Shown: piece after piece, positions 41,507 to 52,400 of the stretch
How the letters are laid out: every line of letters starts with the position of its first letter
Numbering within the stretch: position 1 is the stretch's first letter
From: Paracyclopina nana
Taxonomy: Eukaryota > Arthropoda > Copepoda > Cyclopoida > Cyclopettidae
Assembly: GCA_019096065.1 (NCBI GenBank)
Contig: JAGUCH010000003.1
Coordinates: 2,666,001-2,730,000 of the forward strand
Direction of reading: 5' to 3'
DNA: 64,000 nucleotides
Translations under genes and position numbers: made by a program
The notes under the pieces: generated by a model
Told to the model about the DNA's origin: nothing
The model's database searches: none
Seen by the model: only the letters and a program-made list of their open reading frames with translations

Positions 41507-42106
41507 TGAAGCGTGACATATAGTGGGGCCCGATGTGCGCAGGCAGCGCGCAGGCAGCTTCATAGAGGATGAGAGCGAGGGAAGGCGCCGAGCAAGGAAC
41601 GAGCCGGATCATCGGGGAGTCGCTTGTGGGACGCCATATCGCGATGTCCAATTAAGTTTTGCTGTTCTTAGTGATTGCAGACTTGAGACCTGGAGGGTCT
41701 AAGATAGCAATAAAAGCAGCCTATTGAATAACAAAACAGTGGTTTTTAGTGAACAAACTCCATCGAGAACTCAGCCTTTCAACCTGAGTTGTTCGCGTAG
41801 CGCTGACTTGAAGCCTCAGTTCATCCAGAGGCCTCTCAATTCAGTAGTGATCCTACGGTGTGGGATATCTCGCCTCTCAAGAGTCTCGTCTCCGGAACTG
41901 GAGGTGCATAGACGCTATAGAGCCTTGAGGTCACAAGGGGCTGAGGAAGAGGCCGATCAGGACTGTCGTACCGGCCAGTCCACGAGGAGACCAGAGTGGT
42001 AGACTAGAGAGGTAGAGGCCCCTCGTCCCAAGGGGAAGTCAATCCAGCCTCAGAGTGCAGAATACGTATTTAGGCCTCTGAGGCCCCGGTCATCCAACCC
42101 CTTTCA
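41507..42106 (+). repeat. 5' LTR of the giant element
   Basis: About 600 bp, from TGAAGCGTGACATATAG to the CA just before the primer-binding site. It contains an AATAAAAGCAG poly(A)-type signal near 41711 and an early CGCAGGCAG direct repeat. The first 388 bp recur at 63613-64000. Confidence 0.88.
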
Positions 42107-42107
42107 A

Positions 42108-42126
42108 TGGTGCCGCGACCCGGGAG
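42108..42126 (+). promoter_or_regulatory. tRNA primer-binding site of the giant element
   Basis: TGGTGCCGCGACCCGGGAG starts one base after the LTR end. TGG is the complement of the CCA end of a tRNA, and the next 16 bases look like the 3' acceptor/T-arm complement. The priming tRNA was not identified. Confidence 0.8.
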
Positions 42127-44098
42127 TGACCTGACAGGCGGAAGGATGGGCCTGTCAGTAGACCTCTAGGGAGTCTTCTTTGTCAGACCAACTGGCTTTG
42201 CGGGGGCACGGGCGGTGCAAGTGCCTAACTCGCGGGTTGGCCGATCTCGTCTGTCTCATCCTGACAGAAGATCGCGAATAGTGTAAAGTCGGCCTTAGGT
42301 GAAGGCAAAAAGGACCACGTGCGCGAGGAGAAGGGCCCACAAGTGTGTATAAGACCCCATTTCTTGTCTCGGCGTGAGAGGAGTGCCGGGTACCTTCAGA
42401 GTCTTCGAGAGATATAAACCTTTGTAGCCCGGGCTCTGAAAATACATTAGTCAAGTGGTGCGTTTGACTGCGGGGGGATCCAGGATTCCTAGCTTACGCG
42501 ACTCGAGCCACACCCTCTGCGAAGAAAGTCGAGGTCGGAAGGATTGGACTAGACTTTGGACGCCCCGATTGGAGGAATCAGAAGAAAGCTCGATTTTGGG
42601 CGGAATTTACGACTCCGCACCTGCGAGCCGGACACTGGAGTGATCCTGAGAAGAAGGAGGGGACAAGACGTTTTGTAAAAAAGAAAGCCGAACTCAGGAC
42701 GAGTTCACGGGAATTGCCGCACAGTCAGACGAAAGTCGCAGTAGACCGCCGCAAAATCCCAAAAGTTAAGAATTAAAATACAGTATATTTTGCTCTGCCC
42801 ACAGCTAACGATACGCTTTGCTTATTTCTAGCTCCACGAAAAAATTAGGGAAAGTTTTACGAAAAACTTTTCCCCCTTCTCAAGCTCGCACTTGAGACCA
42901 GATCTGCTCACTGCTAACGTAGCTTTTCCCGGTTTTTGCTATAAAAAACCTCTTCTCTCAAGCCCAGCCTTGAGAAGTGCCCACGTTGCTTTTATTGGTT
43001 TTTGCTGTAAAAAACCATTTGCCTACTCTCAAGTACAGACTTGAGACCTCTCACACTTTGCATATACTACAGTTAATCACGAATTCAAATAAAAACGGAC
43101 AAGTGATTGACAATTAAATAAAACGACTTCTCTGCTCAAATTATTACGCAAAAGTATCTCCAATTTCGCACATTTTGCGCGCTGAAAAAGAGACCTTTTT
43201 CGCAGATTAAATCAGAGTAAAAAACAGACAATAGCATAGCTTTGCCTAGCAACCCACTTTCAAAAAGTTGCAGAGCCAAGTTGAGCTACAATATAAACTC
43301 TTTTTCAACCAGCTAAAACTAGTTGCCCTCAACTCAAAATCCAAGCAAGACAAGCCCATAAATAAACTAGAAGGGCCTATTATCTTGCCAACTCACGCAC
43401 ACAATTTTGCAACCTTATTCGCTACTCTCGAGCGTGGGCCGCAAGCTGTGTAGCCCCGAGCCATTTCAGCTCTGAAGAGAAAAACAGGTTTCCACACAGC
43501 CAAATCTGGCCATCTACTCCAAGCATTCCTGCTCTATTTGGGACCCTTTTTCAAAAGAACCCATCATCTTGCTATAATAAACGAATCAACTGCACTCTAC
43601 TCGAATTTACGCGCACTTCGCTCGCAGAAAACGAGAACGTTTTGCTACTCAACTCGTAGAGATAATTTCAGCCTCCACACTTTTACAAGGAAAATAAAAA
43701 GTACTCTATTGAATTAAACTTTGATTCAGCTGCAACCTACTTTCAAAAGTTGCAGAGCCAAGTTTAACCACATAAAGAACCCTTTGTTACTTCAATCCAG
43801 CCATAAATTGTGAAGCCCAAAATCTTCTTACACACAACAAGCGAAAACCGGTTCCACTCTAATCTTTTGCACACATCACGATTCAGCGAGACGGCCCAGC
43901 ATAAAAAGTCTGGAAGGGCGTCCAATCTAGCTGACTCACACCACAATTTGGCCAAGCACTCGGCTTCACGCCATCATCATAAATCTTGCTTGAAGGTTTT
44001 AAAGGAGCGGCCTAAAACTGCACCTGCCAAACCACTTTCTGCACACTCGAGACTTCAATAGACATAACTTGAAATAAAATCATTTTGCATAATTCACC
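42127..44098 (+). other. Long structured leader of the giant element
   Basis: About 2 kb without a convincing gene. It contains five regularly alternating short palindromes at 42878-43046. It also contains a diverged duplication of about 480 bp: CTTTCAAAAAGTTGCAGAGC at about 43258 and CTTTCAAAAGTTGCAGAGCC at about 43740, each followed by similar text. A structured RNA leader, for example for packaging or translation, is an inference. Confidence 0.6.
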
Positions 44099-44240
44099 AT
44101 GGCTTCCAATGAAACCGACACTCACGACACTATGACCCGCGCACTTTATATCGCGAGAATTGCCGGTCACCTTGACCAAGATGAAGGCCAGGTCGACCGG
44201 GAAATTAATGCACTCACGATTCTAAAAGGGCCCATCGAAA

Positions 44241-46472
44241 ATGTCATGCCACTGTGGACCAAACGCGCATTTCCCCGAGGAGCTACCGGATACACAATTG
44301 AACCAGCTACAACTAATTGAAGCCTGGAACACAGCCAGAAGTGAGGAAAACGACATTTGGCCACGCGAAAAGTCCGCCTCGGTCTCCGAGCACATTGTGA
44401 CGATCATGTCTGGCCTGAGGGAGGGATCTGCCTTGATGCAACTAATGCAAGTCATACGCTATATCCTACATATAAAAAACTCTGGAATTGACCCGATTGT
44501 TGTTCAAATAATCACATATTTTCTTGGCCTTGAGGCCCTAGCCGAGCTCATGGCCGTGAAAGAGAAGCTCACTGTGGTGGATAACATTCGAGCGGCCATC
44601 ATAGCCGCACTGCCAAACCCTCGCGAAAACATACTGCCTCTAGCTAGAGGAATCGAGATTGTTTCCATCATACTCGACCAGCAACAGATGCCTCAGAAAA
44701 ATACTAATGTGCAACGAGAAGCTCAATTAGGAGGCATGAAAAAACCAGTGACTTTCGGGAACACGACAACGCTTGGAGCCCGGGACCACCTCTCGAGCAC
44801 CCAAAATAACACGAGCCAACCTCAAATGCCCAGCTTTGATGCCAGCCGCTTCCACACCTCGGTAGATGAAGATACATTATCAGAGGTTCAGACTAAAGTT
44901 CTAGCAGGGGAGAATACGACCCCTGAGGAGCAGCGAATATTTTACAACCACTTACGCGATTTATATAACGATCAGATAGCGACTACAGCATTAAACGCAC
45001 TGCGAGCCATCTACAGAAAATACGTAGGGAGTGACAAAAACGCGCACAGAGCAACGGAAATTAAAGCCAGGATTGAGGCCATTACTCGAGATGGGATAGC
45101 CCTGGCAGAAAGCCGGGTTCAGCACGAATCCTTCGAGGAACCCATATTTAACAGAATCAGCAGAATGGATATCTCCAGCGTCAACAATCGTGAAACCGCT
45201 TTAGAAGCGGCCTCGCAGCTTGTCGACCCATCGACAAACGAGCGCGACAAGCAGAGAGAAATTTCAGCCACACTATTATTACTCACGAATGAGCCCAACC
45301 TTACTAACCTGCAGAAAGCAGCTTTTCAAGAAGCCTTTGTTAAAAACAGTCAAATGCTTGCAGCCCCGTCAGGAATTAGCAGCGTGACTTACTCACTCGA
45401 AAATAACGAGCTGTACGTGCAACCTCCCCCGTGCGGAGCAGTTGCTCATCCGGATGCTAAGACTATTAAATTGATCCGACAGTCTCTGTACACAACGAAA
45501 TTCGATGCGAATTCCCCTGATAATCTGGACTCTTCGACGATGACCTTTTTCCGAGCCCTAGCCGACCAAGCATCTCTCAAGCAATGGTCTTGGAAAGCCA
45601 CAATCGAAGCCCTATGCCTCATGTGCTCTCAAACCACGGTAGCAACGATACACACACTCATGATGGAAGGAGAGCAAGCCTTCCCCACCGTTTGGTCATA
45701 TCTGCAATCATCGTCTCACACGAAGCCATCTTATCATGAAATCACACGAAAAATCAACAACTTGTACAACAACAATCAGCTCGGCTTCGGTCAAGTGATG
45801 GAGCGTTTCTTAACACTCCGCACTCACCAATATAAAGGAAGATCGCTAGGCCCAGGATCAGCGGTCGCAGCCACACTCCTCGACGGTAAATCCTGGTTGG
45901 ACAATTTCTACCCTAACGATGCCAACTTAATTGACGATCAATTTGAAAAACATTTGGCCAGCTCGGGCATTAAACCCAACAGCTCAGAGGCTTACCATGC
46001 ACTAATTCGACTAGTACAAAAGATGATTGGGAACAGTCCTCCACGTGCCCAGAAAGAAAAAGAGAAGGATCATAGATTGCCTCTCATCACAGGAGCTGAA
46101 AATCCAAGGCCACGCGTTCATGCCATCGAAATCGAAGGATCTGACGCAGGATCACAAGCCGATTTACGCTCAGTAATACAGAAAATGATTAAAGACGAAA
46201 TTCAAATTGCCGCATTACAAGCCGTAAACGCTGGAGCAGGAGCTCAACCCGCGTCAAGCTCGAATGAGTTGAATCAGTTCACCGACCCTGAAAAGACGGG
46301 AGCATGCTTACTCTGCAATCAAGCAGGCCACTTATTTAAAGTGTGCCGCGAATATCCGAATACGCCGCGCACACACTTTCGAAATGTAGGCCGCTGCAGC
46401 TTTTGCGGAGGCTACCACAGAGCCTTGGAAAATCTACTTTGCTGGAAAATCAAAAAAGAAGCATTAAAATGA
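44241..46472 (+). CDS. gag region of the giant element
   Basis: A long ORF of 743 codons, with a possible upstream part from about 44099. The N-terminal two thirds has no recognisable motif but is helical and polar, as expected of a capsid precursor. Near the C-terminus are a classical zinc knuckle (CLLCNQAGHLFKVC, C-x2-C-x4-H-x4-C) and a second variant Cys/His cluster (CSFCGGYHRALENLLC). Both fit a nucleocapsid. Its stop codon overlaps the ATG that opens the pol frame. It is large for a gypsy-type Gag. Confidence 0.8.
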   Translation: MSCHCGPNAHFPEELPDTQLNQLQLIEAWNTARSEENDIWPREKSASVSEHIVTIMSGLREGSALMQLMQVIRYILHIKNSGIDPIVVQIITYFLGLEALAELMAVKEKLTVVDNIRAAIIAALPNPRENILPLARGIEIVSIILDQQQMPQKNTNVQREAQLGGMKKPVTFGNTTTLGARDHLSSTQNNTSQPQMPSFDASRFHTSVDEDTLSEVQTKVLAGENTTPEEQRIFYNHLRDLYNDQIATTALNALRAIYRKYVGSDKNAHRATEIKARIEAITRDGIALAESRVQHESFEEPIFNRISRMDISSVNNRETALEAASQLVDPSTNERDKQREISATLLLLTNEPNLTNLQKAAFQEAFVKNSQMLAAPSGISSVTYSLENNELYVQPPPCGAVAHPDAKTIKLIRQSLYTTKFDANSPDNLDSSTMTFFRALADQASLKQWSWKATIEALCLMCSQTTVATIHTLMMEGEQAFPTVWSYLQSSSHTKPSYHEITRKINNLYNNNQLGFGQVMERFLTLRTHQYKGRSLGPGSAVAATLLDGKSWLDNFYPNDANLIDDQFEKHLASSGIKPNSSEAYHALIRLVQKMIGNSPPRAQKEKEKDHRLPLITGAENPRPRVHAIEIEGSDAGSQADLRSVIQKMIKDEIQIAALQAVNAGAGAQPASSSNELNQFTDPEKTGACLLCNQAGHLFKVCREYPNTPRTHFRNVGRCSFCGGYHRALENLLCWKIKKEALK

Positions 46473-49400
46473 GCACCAACAATAAAGATTTAATTACACC
46501 AAATGCCTCACCCGCAGAGCCTCAAAAGGAGGCTGACAAAACAAAAAACGCTGACGCAGACGAAACTAAGAGCTATAACTACGAGCTACCCCCTTTCATG
46601 CAGGGACACTTTTCCCGAGAATGCGGAAAGGCCAGCTTTTCATTCTACAGAGCTCAATCTGAAGCAAAGAAACTTAAGGAAACAGGAGTAGCAGAAGTAG
46701 CCAAAGTGTCCACGAAAACCCAGACTGAGATCGAAAGTACTTGTCACTACTTCGACGACGAGCCTGCCGATATCATAGAAACTTGGGATTCTGTCAGTAA
46801 CCAGGGGAAACCTAAAAATGACAAGCCCGTAACAATAATCGAAAATAGCCCATTAGCCGACTCCAGCGAGGAGAAGACCTTACTAGAGCAAGGCAATGTA
46901 TGGGACTATGCAATTTACTCCTCACTGGCCATACTAGGAGCCTCCTTGGCCACCCAAGCCGTGAGAAATCCTTTAATTACTAAGGCAGCTTCCACGGCTA
47001 TCATCATCGCAGTCACTGGCAAAACCGTAGCCGAATACGCTAAGAATAACTTAACCAATTTAGCAAGGTTGTTAGGCATAAATAAGGAAAGCAAGGAAAA
47101 GGAAGTAGTATGTCTGAAAATAACCAATCAGACCGTGCCCTGCGAAAGCAGCACTGCTGAGCTCAACAAAGCACCAGTTACTGAAACAAAACTGGAGATT
47201 TCCACCCCTGCTGAGGCCCCAGTCTCGGCCACAGTCGTAGCCGAGACAGTTGAAGCAACAACCAATAATACAGTTGCAGCTGAAGATGATGATATAATGA
47301 CCGTAATCCAGTCCAAAATTAATTCAGTGCAGGCAGTAAACTTTAGCACACACGTAAAGAAATCACTAGATGAAGTAGACGTCTGGGGCAACGAGGACAT
47401 TCAAAGTTGTCATTCACTAGAGTTAAATGACCTAGCAGATCGCCCATTTATTCACGTACAGCTACCAGGCCCGGTTTTCATCAAAGCGATGATCGACACG
47501 GGCTCGCAAAGCCAAATAATTTCGACGAAGCTCGTAGAAATCATCGAAAATAAATTAGGCTACAGCTTACCAAGAGTAGCCACCAGACACAAGCTAAAAG
47601 TATTTAACGGCGACACAATACCCTCCTCCGAGGCAGTAATACTACAAATTCTGCTAGGAGGCAAAATTCTACTAAGAAAAGTCATGTTTCTAATAGCAGA
47701 CGTAGAAACGATGCTATTAATAGGCAATTCGCTCTTCGCACACAACGATGTAAGACTGACTTGTAAAGGAAACACACAATACATAGAATTAATTGGAAAA
47801 ATGTCAAAATACGGTAAAATACCATTAGAATTATCATCGCAGGAGTTTTACCCAGTAATATTAACCCATTCTGTGGCATTAAGCCCAGGAGAGGAAATTA
47901 CCACGTTGGCATACATCAAAGACGAAGCCCCCATACTGCCAGGCCTCGAGTACAACGAGGACACAGACTGGGAGGCCGACGAAGATGACGAATCGGTTAT
48001 CAGCCATATATCCAAATTTGAAAACCAACCTATGCTCTTCGAAGCGGAAGAATTTCTAAAGCCAGAGTTAACGGATGGCGCAATCACAAAAGCTGACCAC
48101 AACGGAATGGTGGCCATCAACTTGAGAAACACATGCGAATTTCCAATACGACTGGACGGACAGCAGATAGTTGGACATGTAAATCTAATCGATTCGCACC
48201 GATTTAAAAAGACGGATAAAATAAATCGCATCAACCTGGGACTAAAAGCCATAGCTAGATATCCTTCCCAGTGTTATTGCCAGCCACACGGAATAATTGC
48301 CCAATTTTCAGACGTTAATGGGCTTACACGCACCACGTTTAATGCCTTTGACAGAGCAAACCCATTAAAAGGTAAAAATAGACCTAAAATTGTATACCGG
48401 GACATGCAGCTATTTTTGGCCAGTGACCAACAAGACTCGTACGACCAACTTACGGATGAGTACCTGCAAAAATGGCTCGCGAAGAAAGAGATAACCCACA
48501 TTCCATGCATATTCGTAATTCCCGTTGAGCAACACTTATCGGGAGAAATGAAGAGGATTCTTTGCACATGCAATCGACTATTCAACAATTTTAAGCTTTT
48601 ACACTTAAGGCACAATCATTGTTGCCACCGCCACCAAACATTAGCCACAGCCCCTATTACCTCCTTCCTAGCTGGATACGAATACACAGTTTTAACCATC
48701 TTCGCTGACGGCCTCGAATGCTTCAATTTCCAATACCAAAAGAACAAAGGAGAGGATTTCTATGACCTCAAAGTAATGGGCGCACGGCTGAGACTATATA
48801 AACTGGCCAACGATATTCATATCATCCTACACATCCGTCAAGAGGACGTGGAAGACATCGAATACACCACGGCCCTGATATACACTATATTGGGACAATT
48901 ACGCTTCAAGCAAACAAGCGACTACATTTACGTACGGGCCGTGACCGAATGTCTAATAAACTTAAATGATAACCCTCTATTTTTAGCCAGCGCAGCAGCT
49001 CTCACCCTTCTTTCCGGGCTAAAATACTACCCCGAAGAGAGCACTTTTCAAGACCTACGTACAGACTATAATATACACCACTTTGTCTACATACCCGAAG
49101 GCTGCCGCTGCAACCTATGCCTAAAGAGAGAAAATGATCAACCAGTCACGGTCTGCGGAGTAAAGACAATCTTCGAGGGTCACCTGGAAGAGTACCACAA
49201 CCGCCAGACGCTGATCAGAAAGACCTCAGAACTGGACTTAGTGAGCGCCTCCCTAGACATAGCCGAACACACCGAGACGGAGAGACAGCTCTTTGAAGAA
49301 GTATATCAGCTTCTAATAAATCACCCCTCCAGCATAACGGAGAACACGATATTCAACGGGCTAGGCGGCTATTTCTTCGCCACCCCTGATGAAGAGTTCG

Positions 49401-52400
49401 ACAAGTTCGATCTGAGCCACATACCTGACAGCCACAGGGAGAAATTTAGATCCCTCATGAAATCATACAACGACTGCTTCACAAATGACCCGCGCGCGTA
49501 CAAATTATGGAACAGCCCTCCTATAGAGTTCGAAACAAAAGATAACGTAAAGGTCGTGGCCAAGGCCTATAATATGGGAAGACAGGACGTCGCACTCTGT
49601 GACCGAAAAATTGGGCTTATGCTGGCCAGTGGCTTGATTGAGCCCGTAGATGCAAGCCTTAATAAATTCGGCTCGAGCCCCTGTTTCATCCGCAATAGAA
49701 AAAACGATGAAGACACCCCTATGAAGCAGCGCAAAGTCAGATTACTATATGACCTCCAGGAGCTAAACAGCCACATTGTCTACCGAGAGACAGGCCATGT
49801 AATACCACCAATGCAAACACTTTTGCCAATGCTTAATAAGGCCTGTCTGCTAACCACAGTAGATTACGCATCGGGCTTTGACCAGTGTAGATTAGCAGAA
49901 AGCTCAGCTGATTTATCTTGCTTATGTGTAACCTCCCCACGAAGTATTTACAGAGGCCACCTTTTCAGGCCCAAGACCATCCCGATGGGACTAGCACTAT
50001 CACCAGTAGTTTTCTCTACAATTGTGCAACAGTCCTTACATCCCGAAATACTCGACAGATGCACATGCTATGTAGACGATCTGTGCCTGGCACGGATCAA
50101 AAACGAGCCCGCTCCCGCAGATGATAACGACTACGAATGCCATTTACGAGACTTCCAGCTCATGCTAGAAAGCATGCGCAACTTAAATGCTCTACTTTCA
50201 TTAAAGAAAAGCAAAGTAGCAGTAAAAGAAGTTGAAGTCTTAGGCCACATAATAAAGATAGCACAAAACGGACGAGTAACAATGGAAATGCCACCGAAAT
50301 ACAGGGACGCATTTGACAATTACCCGCCACCAAAAACTAGAAAGCAACTGCAGCGCTTCGTAGGCCTCACAAATTGGCTCAGCCAATACTGCCCTAGCCT
50401 GGGAGCATACATAGCCCCGATATTAGATATCCTTGGCACCGACGATGGCCGAGCCGGAAAATTCACCCTTTCTCCATTCCAAGAAAAATGCTTTAAAGCC
50501 ATTGTCGAAGAAATAAAATTAGGCCTCACGCTAGCCTTACCTTCTTACGGAGAAACATATGTAATAGTTGACGCCGGGACGATAAGCTACTCAGCACTGC
50601 TGGCGGAAGTGGACTCACAAGGCAAAATGGTCTGCCTCGGAGCCCACTCGGCCAGATTCCCATTAGCCATTGTACTCAATTACTGCTCATTCACAAAAGA
50701 ATGCGTGGGAGTATTAGCAGCGGTCACACATTACAAGAAAATTCTTGATGCATGCACGCGAGTGATAATTATCACAGATTGCATGGCAATTGCTTCCATC
50801 CTCTCACATTCATTTACCACAAACAATTCTTTCATGACGCGTTTAGCATCACGACTATATGCACTACCATATTCGTGGAGACTGAGAACAGTCCCAAGGG
50901 GCCAACTAGACGTGGTAGATGTACTACTAAATAAATTTAAATTCTCGACCGACGAAACAATGTTCTTCGCCCCTTACAGTAACTCCTGCCAACTCACAAA
51001 AGACCTATACGCAGGCAAACTGGAACTGCCTGCCGAATTAAAAAATAAAGTTATAACCACGCAGGAGCTTCTCTCGCACATCTATAATACATTATTAAAC
51101 AATGGCCTTCTTTCCAAACAGCTACTAGACAAACGCCTAGCATCGCTTCGCGATAAATGGACTGACTTGATAGGCCCATGCGAAAACGAACCATGGGACG
51201 AAGACAGCCTAGTCATTGTCAAAGAGGACCCGCATGAACAACCTATCAAGCACACTCATGAGGAAGAGATAAATCCATACTCAGCAATTAGCTACTTAGA
51301 AAATAACCCTGTAGTAGAGATACTCTCCGTAAAAAGAGCACCCGAGCCGAGACTACCGGGAATTACCCGCAATTTGCTCATTAAACTTCAGAGAAACTGC
51401 GAGGAAACGCAAACTATTGTAAAGCTACTACTTATCAGCGATAAAAAGCACATCCCTCCGGAACTTTCAAGCCGCTTTAGAGTACTTGACGCATCTATCC
51501 TAGTGGCTCGCAAGAACCTAAAAAGGCCTTTTTCGCAGGCCAGCAATACGAAAATATATATGAGCACTCATAACACAGCGTATTTACTAGCATGTACTCA
51601 CTTATTACACAACCACCTAGGTGCGAATAAAATGAATCTACTCTTTACACAATCCATGTACGGCACTTACAGTGCAAGAATTGCACGCATTATATCCTCA
51701 GCATGCATCCACTGTAGCCTAAACAAACAATCAAACTCCCGGTTTATAGGGAAAAGCCGGTTCCCCTTACCGAAAGCCCCTTTTGACATGGTCTCCATAG
51801 ACTTAGCATTCTTCGACGAAACACTGATAACAGGCAGAAATGCCACAGTGGCTTTTATAATGGTAGATATGTTCAGCAAGCTTCTTATAGTCAAGCCTCT
51901 CACAGATGCCAAGTTCAAACAAATATCAACAGCCATGGAAGAGATATTTTCCACATATGGCACCCCAAAGCACATAATTGCTGACAATGGAGGCAACCTT
52001 ACTCGAAATCTAGCCATGCAGGAATTAATAAATAAGTATAGCGTAGAGACCGTAGGACTACTATTCACTACTCCCCATAAGCATACAAATAGTTATGCAG
52101 AAAGTAATATACGCCTATTAAGAAAAGCTCTACTGCAGAACCTGCAATGCTATAATAAAAAGCAGAGCGAAGTACTAAAATACACAGTGTTCGCCCTCAA
52201 CAACCGACCGTTAACCTTTTACAAATATGTTGATGAAAAAGGTCACACCATCATCCCTACACCGTTCAGCCTATTTTTTGACCGAAAGCCAGTTTTCGAC
52301 ATTGGACATGACATTTATGACATTCTGTCGGAAACAGAAAAATTAGTACAGAAAAAACAATGGGCCGAAATAATACAAGAATATGATGAAAAGGAAGAAG

